Part shown: positions 7,502 through 15,736 of the stretch, piece by piece
Numbering within the stretch: the first letter of the stretch is position 1
Layout: each line of letters starts with the position of its first letter
Assembly (NCBI GenBank): GCA_004321805.1
Contig: SGZV01000001.1
Coordinates: forward strand, 1 to 64,000
Length of the DNA: 64,000 nt
Direction of reading: 5' to 3'
DNA from: an alpha proteobacterium HIMB59
GTDB lineage: Bacteria; Pseudomonadota; Alphaproteobacteria; HIMB59
Notes under the pieces: generated by a model
Databases searched by the model: none
The model's input: the letters and a program-made list of their open reading frames with translations, nothing else
Told to the model about the DNA's origin: nothing
Position numbers and translations under genes: made by a program

Positions 7502-8209
7502 ATGGATATTAGCGCATCTGATATTTATAGTTTTTATCAATCTAAATTAGGAAGCCTTGTCAAAAGAACTATTCGGCAAAAAATTATTTCTTCTATTGAT
7601 GAAACAAAGCACATTGATGTTTGCGGTTATGGATATGTAAGTCCTTATTTATCTTTTATTAACAAACATTTTCCTAAATCGAATGTCATAGAATTCAGAC
7701 CTGATTTTCTAGATGGAGCAGTTAAAGAGACAGTTGATTTTAATCAGAAATTTATCCATGAATATTTTCTACCTTTGGAGCCTAGTATGGTTGATGTTGT
7801 TGTTTCAACACATCTTTTAGAATTGGTTGAGAAGCCCCAAAGTTCAATTGAAGAAATATGGAGAATTTTAAGGCCAAATGGTTATTTTATTTCAATTTTA
7901 CCTCGTCGCTCTGGTATTTGGACTAGGTATGATAACAACCCCTTTGGTTTTGGAAGGTCTTACTCCTCTTCGCAATTTAAAAATTTAATCGATAATTATT
8001 TTGTTTTAGATAAAAAAAACTCATTTTTACACTTTCCCCCTTGGGGTCATTATCTAAACTATAAGTTTTACAAGACATTTGAAAATCTTGGAAATCACAT
8101 ATTTCCTTATATGGGGGGTCTGATGGTTTGTGTTTGCAAAAAAATTGTTTATGCAAAAACAACTTCCACTTCAAAAAAGATTCCCATAAAAAATGTACTA
8201 ACAACTTAA
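7502..8209 (+). CDS. Class I SAM-dependent methyltransferase-like protein
   Basis: The 235-residue protein has a methyltransferase core. IDVCGYGYVSPYL (about 38-50) stands for motif I, NVIEFRP for the acidic end of strand 2, and DVVVSTHLLELVEKP (97-111) for motif IV. ILRPNGYFISILPRR follows as the next strand. It matches the methyltransferase usually found divergent from gloB in alphaproteobacteria, whose substrate is unknown. Motif I has Cys-Gly-Tyr-Gly rather than the usual acidic-G-x-G, so SAM binding might be weakened. The 33-base divergent gap must hold both promoters or their start regions. Confidence 0.75.
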   Translation: MDISASDIYSFYQSKLGSLVKRTIRQKIISSIDETKHIDVCGYGYVSPYLSFINKHFPKSNVIEFRPDFLDGAVKETVDFNQKFIHEYFLPLEPSMVDVVVSTHLLELVEKPQSSIEEIWRILRPNGYFISILPRRSGIWTRYDNNPFGFGRSYSSSQFKNLIDNYFVLDKKNSFLHFPPWGHYLNYKFYKTFENLGNHIFPYMGGLMVCVCKKIVYAKTTSTSKKIPIKNVLTT

Positions 8210-8267
8210 AAGTCTTATAATTCTAAAAAATATTTTTAATTTTATTATTTATATGTAGATTAATGGC

Positions 8268-9017
8268 TTGTTTGATCTCAGTTATTACTTAATAGTGTCA
8301 TTTTCAGTTTTGCTATTTGCTATTTCTAAATCTGGTTTCTCAGGTGGGGGGTTGGCATTGATATCTGTAACATTATTGTCAATTACCTATGGGCCCCTAA
8401 CTGCAATAGCTATTCTTATGCCAATGCTTCTTATCTGTGATGCTATAGCTGGATACCTAAACAGAAAACACTATGAACATAAAGTTATATGGTCACTTGC
8501 ACCTTATTCTCTTTTAGGAGTTATAGCTGGAATGTTTTTATTTAAATTTATTAACTTATCAATGATAAGTATTTTTATAGGATCAATTTCCTTAGTTTAC
8601 GTTGTATTTAATTATTTAGTCACAAATTCAAAAATTAAAAATATTCCTTTTTATGGTAGTAAATTTTTTTGGGGAACTTTATCAGGTTTTACTAGTTTTT
8701 GTTTACACTCAGGAGGTCTACCGATGAATATTTTTTTTATGTCTTTATATAATAAAAAAGTTCAATTTGTTGCTGGTCTTGTATTTTCTATGGCTTTGAT
8801 TAATATTTTTAAAATTATCCCATATTTCTATCTAGATATTATTAATCTTCGCTCGTTAATGGGCTACCTATTATTCTCTCCCGTGGCTATAGTAGGGGTT
8901 ATAGTTGGACATTGGATGAATAGTAAGTTAAGTGATAAATCTTTTTTTATGATTATAAACTTTTTTATTGTAGTAGCTTCTTTAAGGTTAGTTTATCTAG
9001 GTTTTGTGGATTTATAA
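8268..9017 (+). CDS. TauE/SafE family sulfite/organosulfonate exporter-like permease
   Basis: This 249-residue polytopic protein has about eight hydrophobic segments. The N-terminal FAISKSGFSGGGLALISV is the conserved first-repeat motif of TauE/SafE permeases, and the second repeat begins at FWGTLSGFTSFCLHSGGLP. Members export sulfite, sulfonates or other anions, and the substrate here is unknown. The start is a TTG. An ATG five bases upstream is in another frame and closes after nine codons. It converges on the unknown gene at 9012 with a 6-base overlap. Confidence 0.8.
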   Translation: MFDLSYYLIVSFSVLLFAISKSGFSGGGLALISVTLLSITYGPLTAIAILMPMLLICDAIAGYLNRKHYEHKVIWSLAPYSLLGVIAGMFLFKFINLSMISIFIGSISLVYVVFNYLVTNSKIKNIPFYGSKFFWGTLSGFTSFCLHSGGLPMNIFFMSLYNKKVQFVAGLVFSMALINIFKIIPYFYLDIINLRSLMGYLLFSPVAIVGVIVGHWMNSKLSDKSFFMIINFFIVVASLRLVYLGFVDL

Positions 9018-9371
9018 AAGCTTATTTAAATTATTTATTAAATCAAATTCGTTTTTAAAGGTATCCATTGTCTCTTTATCAATAATGATTTGAAATTCTT
9101 TAGAGTTTTTTTCTAAACAAATTGGAAGTTGATTTTCATATTTCTCTAAACCATGATCACTCAGCTCTTCTGAATGTAAAAAATAAAATTTATGAGGTGT
9201 TTTTTCTACAAAATCTTTCCAGGCTTTTTTCATTTTCAGATCATAGGTAATTTGACATAAACTACACTCATACGTACTGGGTGAAACATATTTATGGACA
9301 GTATCGACAATATAGTTCCATTTCCCTCCTTTGGCATTATATATAAAATAAATTTCTTTTTGTTTAGTCAT
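9012..9371 (-). CDS. Conserved-looking hypothetical protein with CxxC (119 aa)
   Basis: I start at the ATG reading MTKQKEIYFI, which overlaps the metW 3' end by 8 bases. An upstream ATG at 9425 would lie deeper within metW. The motif FIYNAKGGKWNYIVDTVHKY, then SPSTYECSLC with Cys36 and Cys39, resembles uncharacterised proteins I remember from marine bacteria. The last third is acidic and helical. It is the third gene of a metX-metW unit, so it should share control by the SAM-II-like element. The function is unknown. The CxxC suggests metal or redox chemistry. Confidence 0.65.
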   Translation of the reverse strand: MTKQKEIYFIYNAKGGKWNYIVDTVHKYVSPSTYECSLCQITYDLKMKKAWKDFVEKTPHKFYFLHSEELSDHGLEKYENQLPICLEKNSKEFQIIIDKETMDTFKNEFDLINNLNKLL

Positions 9372-9957
9372 TGGCAATATGAAATAAAACCTCTCTACAA
9401 AAAAGATTAGATGGAATTTTTCCATTTAAAAATTTTTTTTGATTATTCACATCAAAAGTATTAATAATTCTTAAATCAAGGTCTAGAGCTAATTTCTTAA
9501 AATCTTTAATACTACATGGATGAATATAGTCTGTATTATACCATTGATCACTATTGGATTTTTTTAGTAATGAATCAAAGCTACCGGAGACAAGAAAACT
9601 TAAAACCTTACTTAATCGAGCAGAATTATTAAAGCCTACAATAATATTTTTACCAATTTTTTTTAATGTATTGAGTAAAACATCCGGTTTTTGAACAGCT
9701 TGTATAGTTTGAGTAAGAATACAATAGTCAAATTGGTTATATGGAAAATCTTCGACCATTACATTTATGTCACCATGAATAACATCTAAGCCTTTTTCTA
9801 AACAAGAAATAACTTTTTCTTGATTGAGTTCTACGCCTTGTGCACTGATATTTTTATTTTCTAGTAGGGATATTAACTCACCATCTGAGCACCCTATATC
9901 AAGTACTTTTGAGTTTTCTGGAATAAGATCTAGTATTATTTTATAATCACTTCTCAT
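9364..9957 (-). CDS. metW: Methionine biosynthesis protein MetW (methyltransferase fold)
   Basis: MetW partners MetX in methionine synthesis in many proteobacteria and has a class I methyltransferase fold. Motif I VLDIGCSDGELISLL lies at 19-33, and the acidic strand-2 end is GVELNQE. The characteristic MetW segments CILTQTIQAVQKPD, IVGFNNSARL and WYNTDYIHPCS follow. Length (197) is normal. The ATG shares one base with the metX stop (TAATG), indicating translational coupling, and the gene's own 3' end overlaps the unknown CxxC protein. Confidence 0.93.
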   Translation of the reverse strand: MRSDYKIILDLIPENSKVLDIGCSDGELISLLENKNISAQGVELNQEKVISCLEKGLDVIHGDINVMVEDFPYNQFDYCILTQTIQAVQKPDVLLNTLKKIGKNIIVGFNNSARLSKVLSFLVSGSFDSLLKKSNSDQWYNTDYIHPCSIKDFKKLALDLDLRIINTFDVNNQKKFLNGKIPSNLFCREVLFHIAND

Positions 9958-11078
9958 TATTTAATTCCTTTGAGAAAACCATCACAAACTTTGAAGAATT
10001 GAGGTTCATCAAGAAGGAAACTGTCATGCCCTCTATCTGAGACCACTTCTGCAAAGCTAACATTGGACCCTACAGAGTTTAATAAAGATACTATTTCTTT
10101 AGATTCTTTTGTTGGAAATAACCAATCACTTGTAAAAGATAGTACAAGAAATCTAATCCCATTTTGAATGATTTTATTTTTATTGTTTTGTATCTCAGAA
10201 GATACATCAAAATAATCCATTGCTCGAGTCATATACAGATAGCTATTTGCATCAAAGCGATCTACAAAAGATTTACCTTGGTAGCGTAAATAACTTTCTA
10301 CTTGGAAATCAATACCAAATCCAAAAGATAAATCTTTTTTCTCTTGTAAGTTTCTTCCAAATTTATTTTGAAAGGCTTTTTCTGAAAGATAAGTAATATG
10401 AGCTATCATTCTAGCAACAGATAGACCATTTTCTGGCTTTTTATTTTTTTCTGGGTATCTTCCATTGTCCCAATTGGGATCTAGCATAATTGACTGTCTT
10501 CCTGCTTCATCAAAAGCAATATTCTGTGCTGAGTGTTTTAAAGAACCTGCTATGCTAATAATGGATTTTAAAGATTCAGGGTATGTGGCTGCCCATTGTA
10601 GAACTTGCATTGCACCCATAGATCCACCAATAACTGATAAGAGCTTTGATATTCCTAATTCATCAATCAAAATTTTTTGAACTCTCACCATATCCCTAAT
10701 TGTAATAGTTGGAAAATCTGGACCATAAATTTTATTAGTTTTAGGATTAATGTCATTTGGACCTGTAGTACCAACGCATCCTCCTAAAACGTTAGAGCAA
10801 ATGACAAAATATTTATTTGTATCTATAGGTCTATTAGGACCTACCATTAAGTCCCACCAACCCTTTTTTTTTGTGATAGGGCTTTCTTCCGCAGGAAATT
10901 GATCTCCGGTTAAAGCATGACATATTAAAATAGCATTATTTTTATTACTATTAAGCTTTCCATATGTCTGATAAGCGACTTGGAAATCAGATATTATTTT
11001 CCCAGAATCAAGCAACAGTTCTTCTTGGCATTTTAGTAAGTATCCAGGATATTCAGAGTTATCAGTTATTTTTCTCAT
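9957..11078 (-). CDS. metX: Homoserine O-acyltransferase MetX
   Basis: MetX acylates homoserine, the first step of methionine synthesis from the aspartate branch. It has the alpha/beta-hydrolase fold. The nucleophile is Ser153 in GGSMGAMQ, the acid lies in FTSDWLFP, and the histidine in DRGHDSFLL. The N-terminal CHALTGDQ and VLGGCVGTTGP blocks form the substrate tunnel. Length (373) is complete. Acetyl- versus succinyl-CoA preference cannot be told safely from sequence. A SAM-II-like riboswitch lies 32 bases or more upstream of the ATG, implying feedback by S-adenosylmethionine over metX-metW. Confidence 0.95.
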   Translation of the reverse strand: MRKITDNSEYPGYLLKCQEELLLDSGKIISDFQVAYQTYGKLNSNKNNAILICHALTGDQFPAEESPITKKKGWWDLMVGPNRPIDTNKYFVICSNVLGGCVGTTGPNDINPKTNKIYGPDFPTITIRDMVRVQKILIDELGISKLLSVIGGSMGAMQVLQWAATYPESLKSIISIAGSLKHSAQNIAFDEAGRQSIMLDPNWDNGRYPEKNKKPENGLSVARMIAHITYLSEKAFQNKFGRNLQEKKDLSFGFGIDFQVESYLRYQGKSFVDRFDANSYLYMTRAMDYFDVSSEIQNNKNKIIQNGIRFLVLSFTSDWLFPTKESKEIVSLLNSVGSNVSFAEVVSDRGHDSFLLDEPQFFKVCDGFLKGIK

Positions 11079-11109
11079 AATATTTTAGTATGATTGATAA
11101 CTGCAGGGA

Positions 11110-11160
11110 AAACGCTTTAGCTGTTTATACACCCGCAAGCTGCAATCAAATCGGTGTTGA
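11110..11160 (-). promoter_or_regulatory. SAM-II-like riboswitch upstream of metX
   Basis: Read on the minus strand, ACACC (11157-11153) pairs with GGTGT (11133-11129) to form P1. The loop begins GATTTGA and holds GCTTGC. The 3' segment is ATAAACAGCTAAAGCG. GCTT in the loop (11140-11137) can pair with AAGC (11117-11114) to make an H-type pseudoknot. GATTT after P1 and the A-rich then GCTAAA stretch after it match the SAM-II consensus as I remember it. Position and gene context are those of classical alphaproteobacterial SAM-II elements. Confidence 0.75.
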
Positions 11161-11242
11161 TAGCAATTTATGACTTTTCAAAAAATAATTCAATATAAAA
11201 TGATGATATTTTTCCTATATAGTTTATTTATTAAAATCAAAA

Positions 11243-12298
11243 ATGATTAAAATTCAGCCAAAAAATAGCTATCAGGGTGGATCTGAAAATTTTAAAGGTT
11301 TTATAAGATTATCTTCTAATGAGAATAATTATGGCCCATCTTCCAAGGTTATTTCTGCCATTAAAGATAATTCTAAATATTCTAATATCTATCCAGAATT
11401 AGATGGAAATAGCTTAAAATTACAATTAGCTAAAACTTTTAAAATTAATTCAAATCAAATTATTTTAGGTGCAGGGTCTGATGAAATATTACAAATGGCT
11501 TATGCGGCTTTTACAAAACCAGGTGATGAAGTATTGTTTACAAAGTATGCTTTCGCTATGTACTCTATTTATGCCAAAAATTTTAAATGTAAGGCAATTA
11601 AATTTAATGATAAAAACCTTCAATTTTCTTTAAATGATTTACTTAAACTATCATCAGCTAACACTAAAATTATTTTTTTAGCCAATCCAAATAATCCAAC
11701 AGGATCAATTTTTTATAAAAAAGAATTAATTAATTTTTTAGATAAGGTTAATAAAAAGACTATTGTGATATTAGATGATGCATATTGTGAATATATTCAA
11801 GATAAAAGCTATGATAATGGCATGAATTTAGTCAAAAAATATCCAAATTTAATGATTACTAGATCGTTCTCCAAAATTTTTGCTTTAGGTGGTTTGCGAA
11901 TTGGATGGGGCTACTCCCAATTACATAATATCTCTAAAATTTATGAATTTAAAAAACCATTTAATGTTTCACGCCTATCATGTATTGCAGGCATAGAGTC
12001 CCTAAAAAGTAAATCTTGGTTAAAGTCAAATATCCAAAAAAATATAATTAATAAAAATTATACTATTAATAATCTTAAAAAAATCTTTTTTGAAATCATT
12101 GATACAAAAGCAAACTTTATTTTATTAAAATTTAAAAATGAAAAATTAGCAAATTCTTATGTTAATTTTTTAAATAAGAAAAAAATAACAGTTAGATCAT
12201 TAACATCGTATGGATTGCCAAATTATATTAGGATGACTATTGGTACACAATCAGATATGAGAAAAACTGTTAAAATTTCAAATAAATTTAATGTTTAA
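11243..12298 (+). CDS. hisC: Histidinol-phosphate/aromatic aminotransferase
   Basis: This fold-type I PLP enzyme has RLSSNENNYGPS at the N-terminus, GAGSDEILQM at 77-86, FLANPNNPTG at 145-154 and LDDAYCEY at 177-184. The PLP lysine is Lys211 in SFSKIFALGGLRIGWG. At 351 residues it matches HisC. Its coupling to tyrC by an 8-base overlap suggests the HisC2-type role, transaminating prephenate or hydroxyphenylpyruvate in Tyr/Phe synthesis. Dual use in histidine synthesis is possible, since no other hisC is visible here. It is divergent from metX across 164 bases that hold the riboswitch. Confidence 0.88.
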   Translation: MIKIQPKNSYQGGSENFKGFIRLSSNENNYGPSSKVISAIKDNSKYSNIYPELDGNSLKLQLAKTFKINSNQIILGAGSDEILQMAYAAFTKPGDEVLFTKYAFAMYSIYAKNFKCKAIKFNDKNLQFSLNDLLKLSSANTKIIFLANPNNPTGSIFYKKELINFLDKVNKKTIVILDDAYCEYIQDKSYDNGMNLVKKYPNLMITRSFSKIFALGGLRIGWGYSQLHNISKIYEFKKPFNVSRLSCIAGIESLKSKSWLKSNIQKNIINKNYTINNLKKIFFEIIDTKANFILLKFKNEKLANSYVNFLNKKKITVRSLTSYGLPNYIRMTIGTQSDMRKTVKISNKFNV

Positions 12299-13187
12299 AA
12301 ATATTCTAATTATTGGCTTTGGAATGATTGGTTCTTCAATTGCTAAGACTGTCTTCAAAAATAATAAATCAACTAATATTTATGCCTTAGATAAATCCCC
12401 ATCAATTAAAGAAAGACTTAAAAAAGCAAAACTTTCATCAGTTACTTGTTTAAAATCTTTTGGCGAAATTGATAATTCGAAAATTGATTTAATTATAATC
12501 TGCACCCCTGTTCTTCAATATAAATCAATATTCCAAAAATTATCTCAATTAAAACGGAATAATTTTATTGTTACTGATGTGGGATCTACAAAGCACAATA
12601 TTGAAAAAATCTATAAATCTGGGAATTTCAAATTTAGATTTGTACCTTCTCATCCAATAGCTGGTATTGAAAAATCAGGATTAGAGTATGGTTTTGTTGG
12701 TCTGTTTGACAACAGATATAATATTATTTGCCCTTTAAAAAATACTTCTAAGTCAGATTTAAATAAAATTTCTAAATTTTGGCGATCTTTATCCATGAAA
12801 ATTGATGTTATGACTTCTAAAGAACATGACCATGTTTTAAGTCTTACATCTCACTTACCTCATATTATTTCATATTCATTAGTACTAACAGCTATGAAAA
12901 AAGAAAAATCTTTAAATTCTAAATTAGTTAAATTTTCAGCAGGAGGGTTTAGAGATTTTACCCGAGTAGCAGGAAGTGATCCAGAAATGTGGAGAGATAT
13001 TTTCTTAGCAAATAGTCATCAAATACAAAAATTGACCGACTCTTTCATCAAAGAACTAAAGATTTTTTCTCAAAGCCTGACATCTCAGAACTCTGATAAA
13101 CTTTTAAAGAAATTAGAAATGACTAAAAAAGTTAGAAATCGAATAGTTAAAGCTCGACAAGCTGGTAAATTTATCCCTAATGATTAA
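12291..13187 (+). CDS. tyrC: Prephenate/arogenate dehydrogenase
   Basis: The enzyme oxidatively decarboxylates prephenate or arogenate in tyrosine synthesis. The NAD(P)-binding turn is IIGFGMIGSS (about 6-15). TDVGSTKHNI, FVPSHPIAGIEKSG and SLTSHLPHIISYSL are the conserved catalytic and substrate blocks, and FSAGGFRDFTRVAGSDPEMW is the C-terminal family signature. Length is 298 with no ACT or chorismate mutase domain, as in alphaproteobacterial TyrC. It overlaps hisC by 8 bases. At its 3' end it converges on plsC with an 11-base overlap. Confidence 0.92.
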   Translation: MFKNILIIGFGMIGSSIAKTVFKNNKSTNIYALDKSPSIKERLKKAKLSSVTCLKSFGEIDNSKIDLIIICTPVLQYKSIFQKLSQLKRNNFIVTDVGSTKHNIEKIYKSGNFKFRFVPSHPIAGIEKSGLEYGFVGLFDNRYNIICPLKNTSKSDLNKISKFWRSLSMKIDVMTSKEHDHVLSLTSHLPHIISYSLVLTAMKKEKSLNSKLVKFSAGGFRDFTRVAGSDPEMWRDIFLANSHQIQKLTDSFIKELKIFSQSLTSQNSDKLLKKLEMTKKVRNRIVKARQAGKFIPND

Positions 13188-13848
13188 GAGCATTAATTTC
13201 AGAATGAAGTTTTTTTAAAAATTCCTGCTTAGATAATCCTGGCTGAATAGGTTCACGAAATTCAATAGAAATAGTTCCTTTATGTATTTTATTGTTTTTA
13301 GGCCAACAAAAACCAGAGTTCAGTGCAATAGGAACAACAGGTTTGCTAAGTGATTTATACATAGAATAAATCCCTGGCTTTAATTCAGGGTTGTATTTAA
13401 ATGATGTTCTTGTTCCTTCAGGGAAAATAACTACAGGTCTATGATCAATATACTCAGCTGTTTTTTCATTTACGTGTCTTAGACTTTGTATTCCTTGAGA
13501 GCGATCAATTGCAATCATTCCTAATTTTTTTAGATAAATACCAAATAGAGGAATAGATAAAAGTTCCTTTTTTAAAATATATGAGGGGTTATTAAATAAA
13601 TGGTTATAGTAAATTGTTTCAAACATAGATTGATGTTTACTTGCAAACAAATAACCCTTTTGATTAGCTAGATGACCATTTATAACTTTGATCTTAATTC
13701 CAAAGATTTTTAAGACTATCACCATGTTTTTGGTGAATAAAATCACAAAATATCTAAATAATTTAAATTTTAGAGGTATTCCAAGTATGGAAATAATTAA
13801 AACAATAGCCGTTGTAAAATAAAAAAGAATTAAAAAACTAAATCTCAT
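13177..13848 (-). CDS. plsC: 1-acyl-sn-glycerol-3-phosphate acyltransferase
   Basis: PlsC transfers an acyl chain to lysophosphatidic acid to make phosphatidic acid at the inner membrane. The N-terminal hydrophobic segment is followed by ASKHQSMFET (His72 to Glu77). The canonical motif is HX4D, and the Glu form is what I remember for alphaproteobacterial members. GMIAIDRS and VVIFPEGTRTS complete the substrate motifs. Length (223) is normal. The start overlaps the YdcF-like gene by 11 bases, so the two are probably one unit with lysA. Confidence 0.88.
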   Translation of the reverse strand: MRFSFLILFYFTTAIVLIISILGIPLKFKLFRYFVILFTKNMVIVLKIFGIKIKVINGHLANQKGYLFASKHQSMFETIYYNHLFNNPSYILKKELLSIPLFGIYLKKLGMIAIDRSQGIQSLRHVNEKTAEYIDHRPVVIFPEGTRTSFKYNPELKPGIYSMYKSLSKPVVPIALNSGFCWPKNNKIHKGTISIEFREPIQPGLSKQEFLKKLHSEINALNH

Positions 13849-14404
13849 ATTTTTTTACAAAAACCATTTTAGATATAACCAATTTAATATATTCCTCTAA
13901 CATTTTTTCAAATGGTATTACTGATTGATTATTATTGATTGCAAAGGGTGTAACTTTTAAACCTGATAGTTGGTTGAATAGAAATTCAGCTCTAGGCATA
14001 TGAAGAGTTGAGGTGATAAGTAAAATCGAATTTATTTTTTTTTCCAAAGCCCAATAACGGGTTTCAAGAGCATTTTCATAAGTATTTTTTGATAAATATC
14101 CAACTTCAATGCAGCACTCCACTTTTTCTTGATCAAAATTTAACATATTTATAAGCACCACTTCAGAATTAAAAGTATTATCAACACCTGAAATAAATAA
14201 TTTTTTTTCTTTAGAATTATTTATTTGATTATATCCTTCTATAATTCTTTCTCCCCTTCCTCCAGTTAATACTACGATAGCATCTACATTAAAGGATTCT
14301 TGATTTTGTTGAGGTAATTGATTTTTAAATTTGATTAATCCTAAACTGAGCGAGATAATTATTAATGCTAAAATAATATTGACTCTTTTTAAAAGGAGAG
14401 CCAT
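13838..14404 (-). CDS. YdcF/SanA-like DUF218 membrane-anchored protein
   Basis: A single N-terminal transmembrane helix (about residues 8-25) is followed by a DUF218 domain. DAIVVLTGGRGERIIEG is the nucleotide-like first loop, KLFISGV the second strand, NTYENALETRYW the conserved helix and ILLITSTLHMPRAEFLF the last motif. The family is linked to envelope integrity in enterobacteria, but its reaction is not known. The ATG shares a base with the lysA stop (TGATG). A GTG one codon earlier is possible. Placement before plsC suggests an envelope role. Confidence 0.8.
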   Translation of the reverse strand: MALLLKRVNIILALIIISLSLGLIKFKNQLPQQNQESFNVDAIVVLTGGRGERIIEGYNQINNSKEKKLFISGVDNTFNSEVVLINMLNFDQEKVECCIEVGYLSKNTYENALETRYWALEKKINSILLITSTLHMPRAEFLFNQLSGLKVTPFAINNNQSVIPFEKMLEEYIKLVISKMVFVKKYEI

Positions 14405-15588
14405 CACATAATTTCATTTTTACAGAGGTCTTCCAGTGTATCTCGTGATCTTATTACTCGATACTCCTCTTTATTTTTTAAAATCTCTAGTGGACGAGGA
14501 CGACTATTATAAGTAGAAGACATTGAGGATCCATAAGCTCCAACATTTAATAATTTAATAAAATCACCTTGTTTAATCTTAGGTAAGCTGACATCTTTTG
14601 CAAGAAAGTCTGTTGACTCACAAATTCCTCCAGCAATATCATAAGTATCTAAGTCATTAGAATTATTTAAAACTTCAATTGGAGGGTTTATGTCATAAAG
14701 AGCAGGTCGAAGATACTCAGAAAAAGAACAATCAGTTATTATTATTCTTTTATTGCCACTAGTCTTAACATAAAGAACTTTTGTATACAGTTCACCACTA
14801 TCGGCAACAATATATCTGCCAGGTTCAAATAAAATATTATAGGATTTGGCTTTAAGTAATTCATTTAGTTCATTTTGCCAATCTTGAAAATTTAATTTTT
14901 TATCAGAGTGATCCATTACCCCAAATCCTCCACCAAAGTCTAGAGTTTGTATTGTTTTTAGTGATGAGTTTATTTTATCAGCCAATGATACTAATTTTTG
15001 ATATGAGCTTATCAATTGAATGTGGTCTACAATTTGACTTCCAATATGCTCAGATAAAGTTGTAAGTTTTACACCTTTAAAGTTAGCAATTGAGTCAAAG
15101 TCAATTTGATCAATAGATACTCCAAATTTACCACCTGATTTTCCAGTGGTAATTTTATCAAGTGTTTTAGCATCAATATCAGGATTTATACGGATTCCGA
15201 TATTAGTAACTAGACCTTTGCTGAGAGAATATTCATTTATAAAAGCTATTTCTTCTAAATTTTCAACATTAATTGATCTAATTTGTTGTGTTATAGCATA
15301 CTTTAAATCGAACTCGGTTTTACCAGGTCCATCAAAAATAATATTCATAGGATCAAATCCAGCTTTCAGAGATTTAAATAGCTCACCTGCTGATACCACC
15401 TCAGCACCAAAGTTATGCCTTTTAACTAAATTAAGAATTGCTAAGTTTGGATTAGCTTTTACGGCAAAATGGAATTTAAAATCAAATTTAAAATCTAATG
15501 AATTTAGAAAAGATATTTTATTTTTTATTATTTCTTCATCATAGAGGTAAAAAGGAGTTGAAAATTCTTGTAATAGTTTCTCAGTCAT
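14404..15588 (-). CDS. lysA: Diaminopimelate decarboxylase
   Basis: LysA decarboxylates meso-diaminopimelate to lysine. It is a fold-type III PLP enzyme: the Schiff-base lysine is Lys44 in HFAVKANPN. The phosphate-binding DFGGGFGV and the EPGRYIVADSGEL block are present, and GGICESTDFLAKD carries the active-site cysteine contributed across the dimer. GAYGSSMSSTYNSRPRP closes the site. Length (394) is slightly short but complete. Its ATG overlaps the stop of the LptM-like gene by one base (TAATG), giving the coupled set argH-lptM-lysA-ydcF-like-plsC. Confidence 0.95.
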   Translation of the reverse strand: MTEKLLQEFSTPFYLYDEEIIKNKISFLNSLDFKFDFKFHFAVKANPNLAILNLVKRHNFGAEVVSAGELFKSLKAGFDPMNIIFDGPGKTEFDLKYAITQQIRSINVENLEEIAFINEYSLSKGLVTNIGIRINPDIDAKTLDKITTGKSGGKFGVSIDQIDFDSIANFKGVKLTTLSEHIGSQIVDHIQLISSYQKLVSLADKINSSLKTIQTLDFGGGFGVMDHSDKKLNFQDWQNELNELLKAKSYNILFEPGRYIVADSGELYTKVLYVKTSGNKRIIITDCSFSEYLRPALYDINPPIEVLNNSNDLDTYDIAGGICESTDFLAKDVSLPKIKQGDFIKLLNVGAYGSSMSSTYNSRPRPLEILKNKEEYRVIRSRDTLEDLCKNEIM

Positions 15589-15734
15589 TAATTTTCTTCA
15601 GGATAATTATACTCTTCATTAGGGGGAAATGGATAATTTGATTTATCTATAACACCATCTGCAAGTCTATTTGGTTTCTTATTTCCACATGAAACAATTA
15701 AAAGGCAAAAAATTACTATTAAAATTTTTTTCAT
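15588..15734 (-). CDS. lptM: LptM-like small lipoprotein (48 aa)
   Basis: The product starts MKKILIVIFCLLIVSCGNKK, a lipoprotein signal with lipobox LIVSC, then a short polar mature peptide rich in Pro and acidic residues (YPFPPNEEYNYPEEN). LptM (YifL) proteins are tiny lipoproteins with the same layout that help mature the LptD LPS translocon. In many proteobacteria one lies directly before lysA or dapF. The position between argH and lysA with a TAATG overlap is the main support. Sequence similarity is limited to the signal and CGxK, so the name is inferred. Confidence 0.65.
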   Translation of the reverse strand: MKKILIVIFCLLIVSCGNKKPNRLADGVIDKSNYPFPPNEEYNYPEEN

Positions 15735-15736
15735 AT

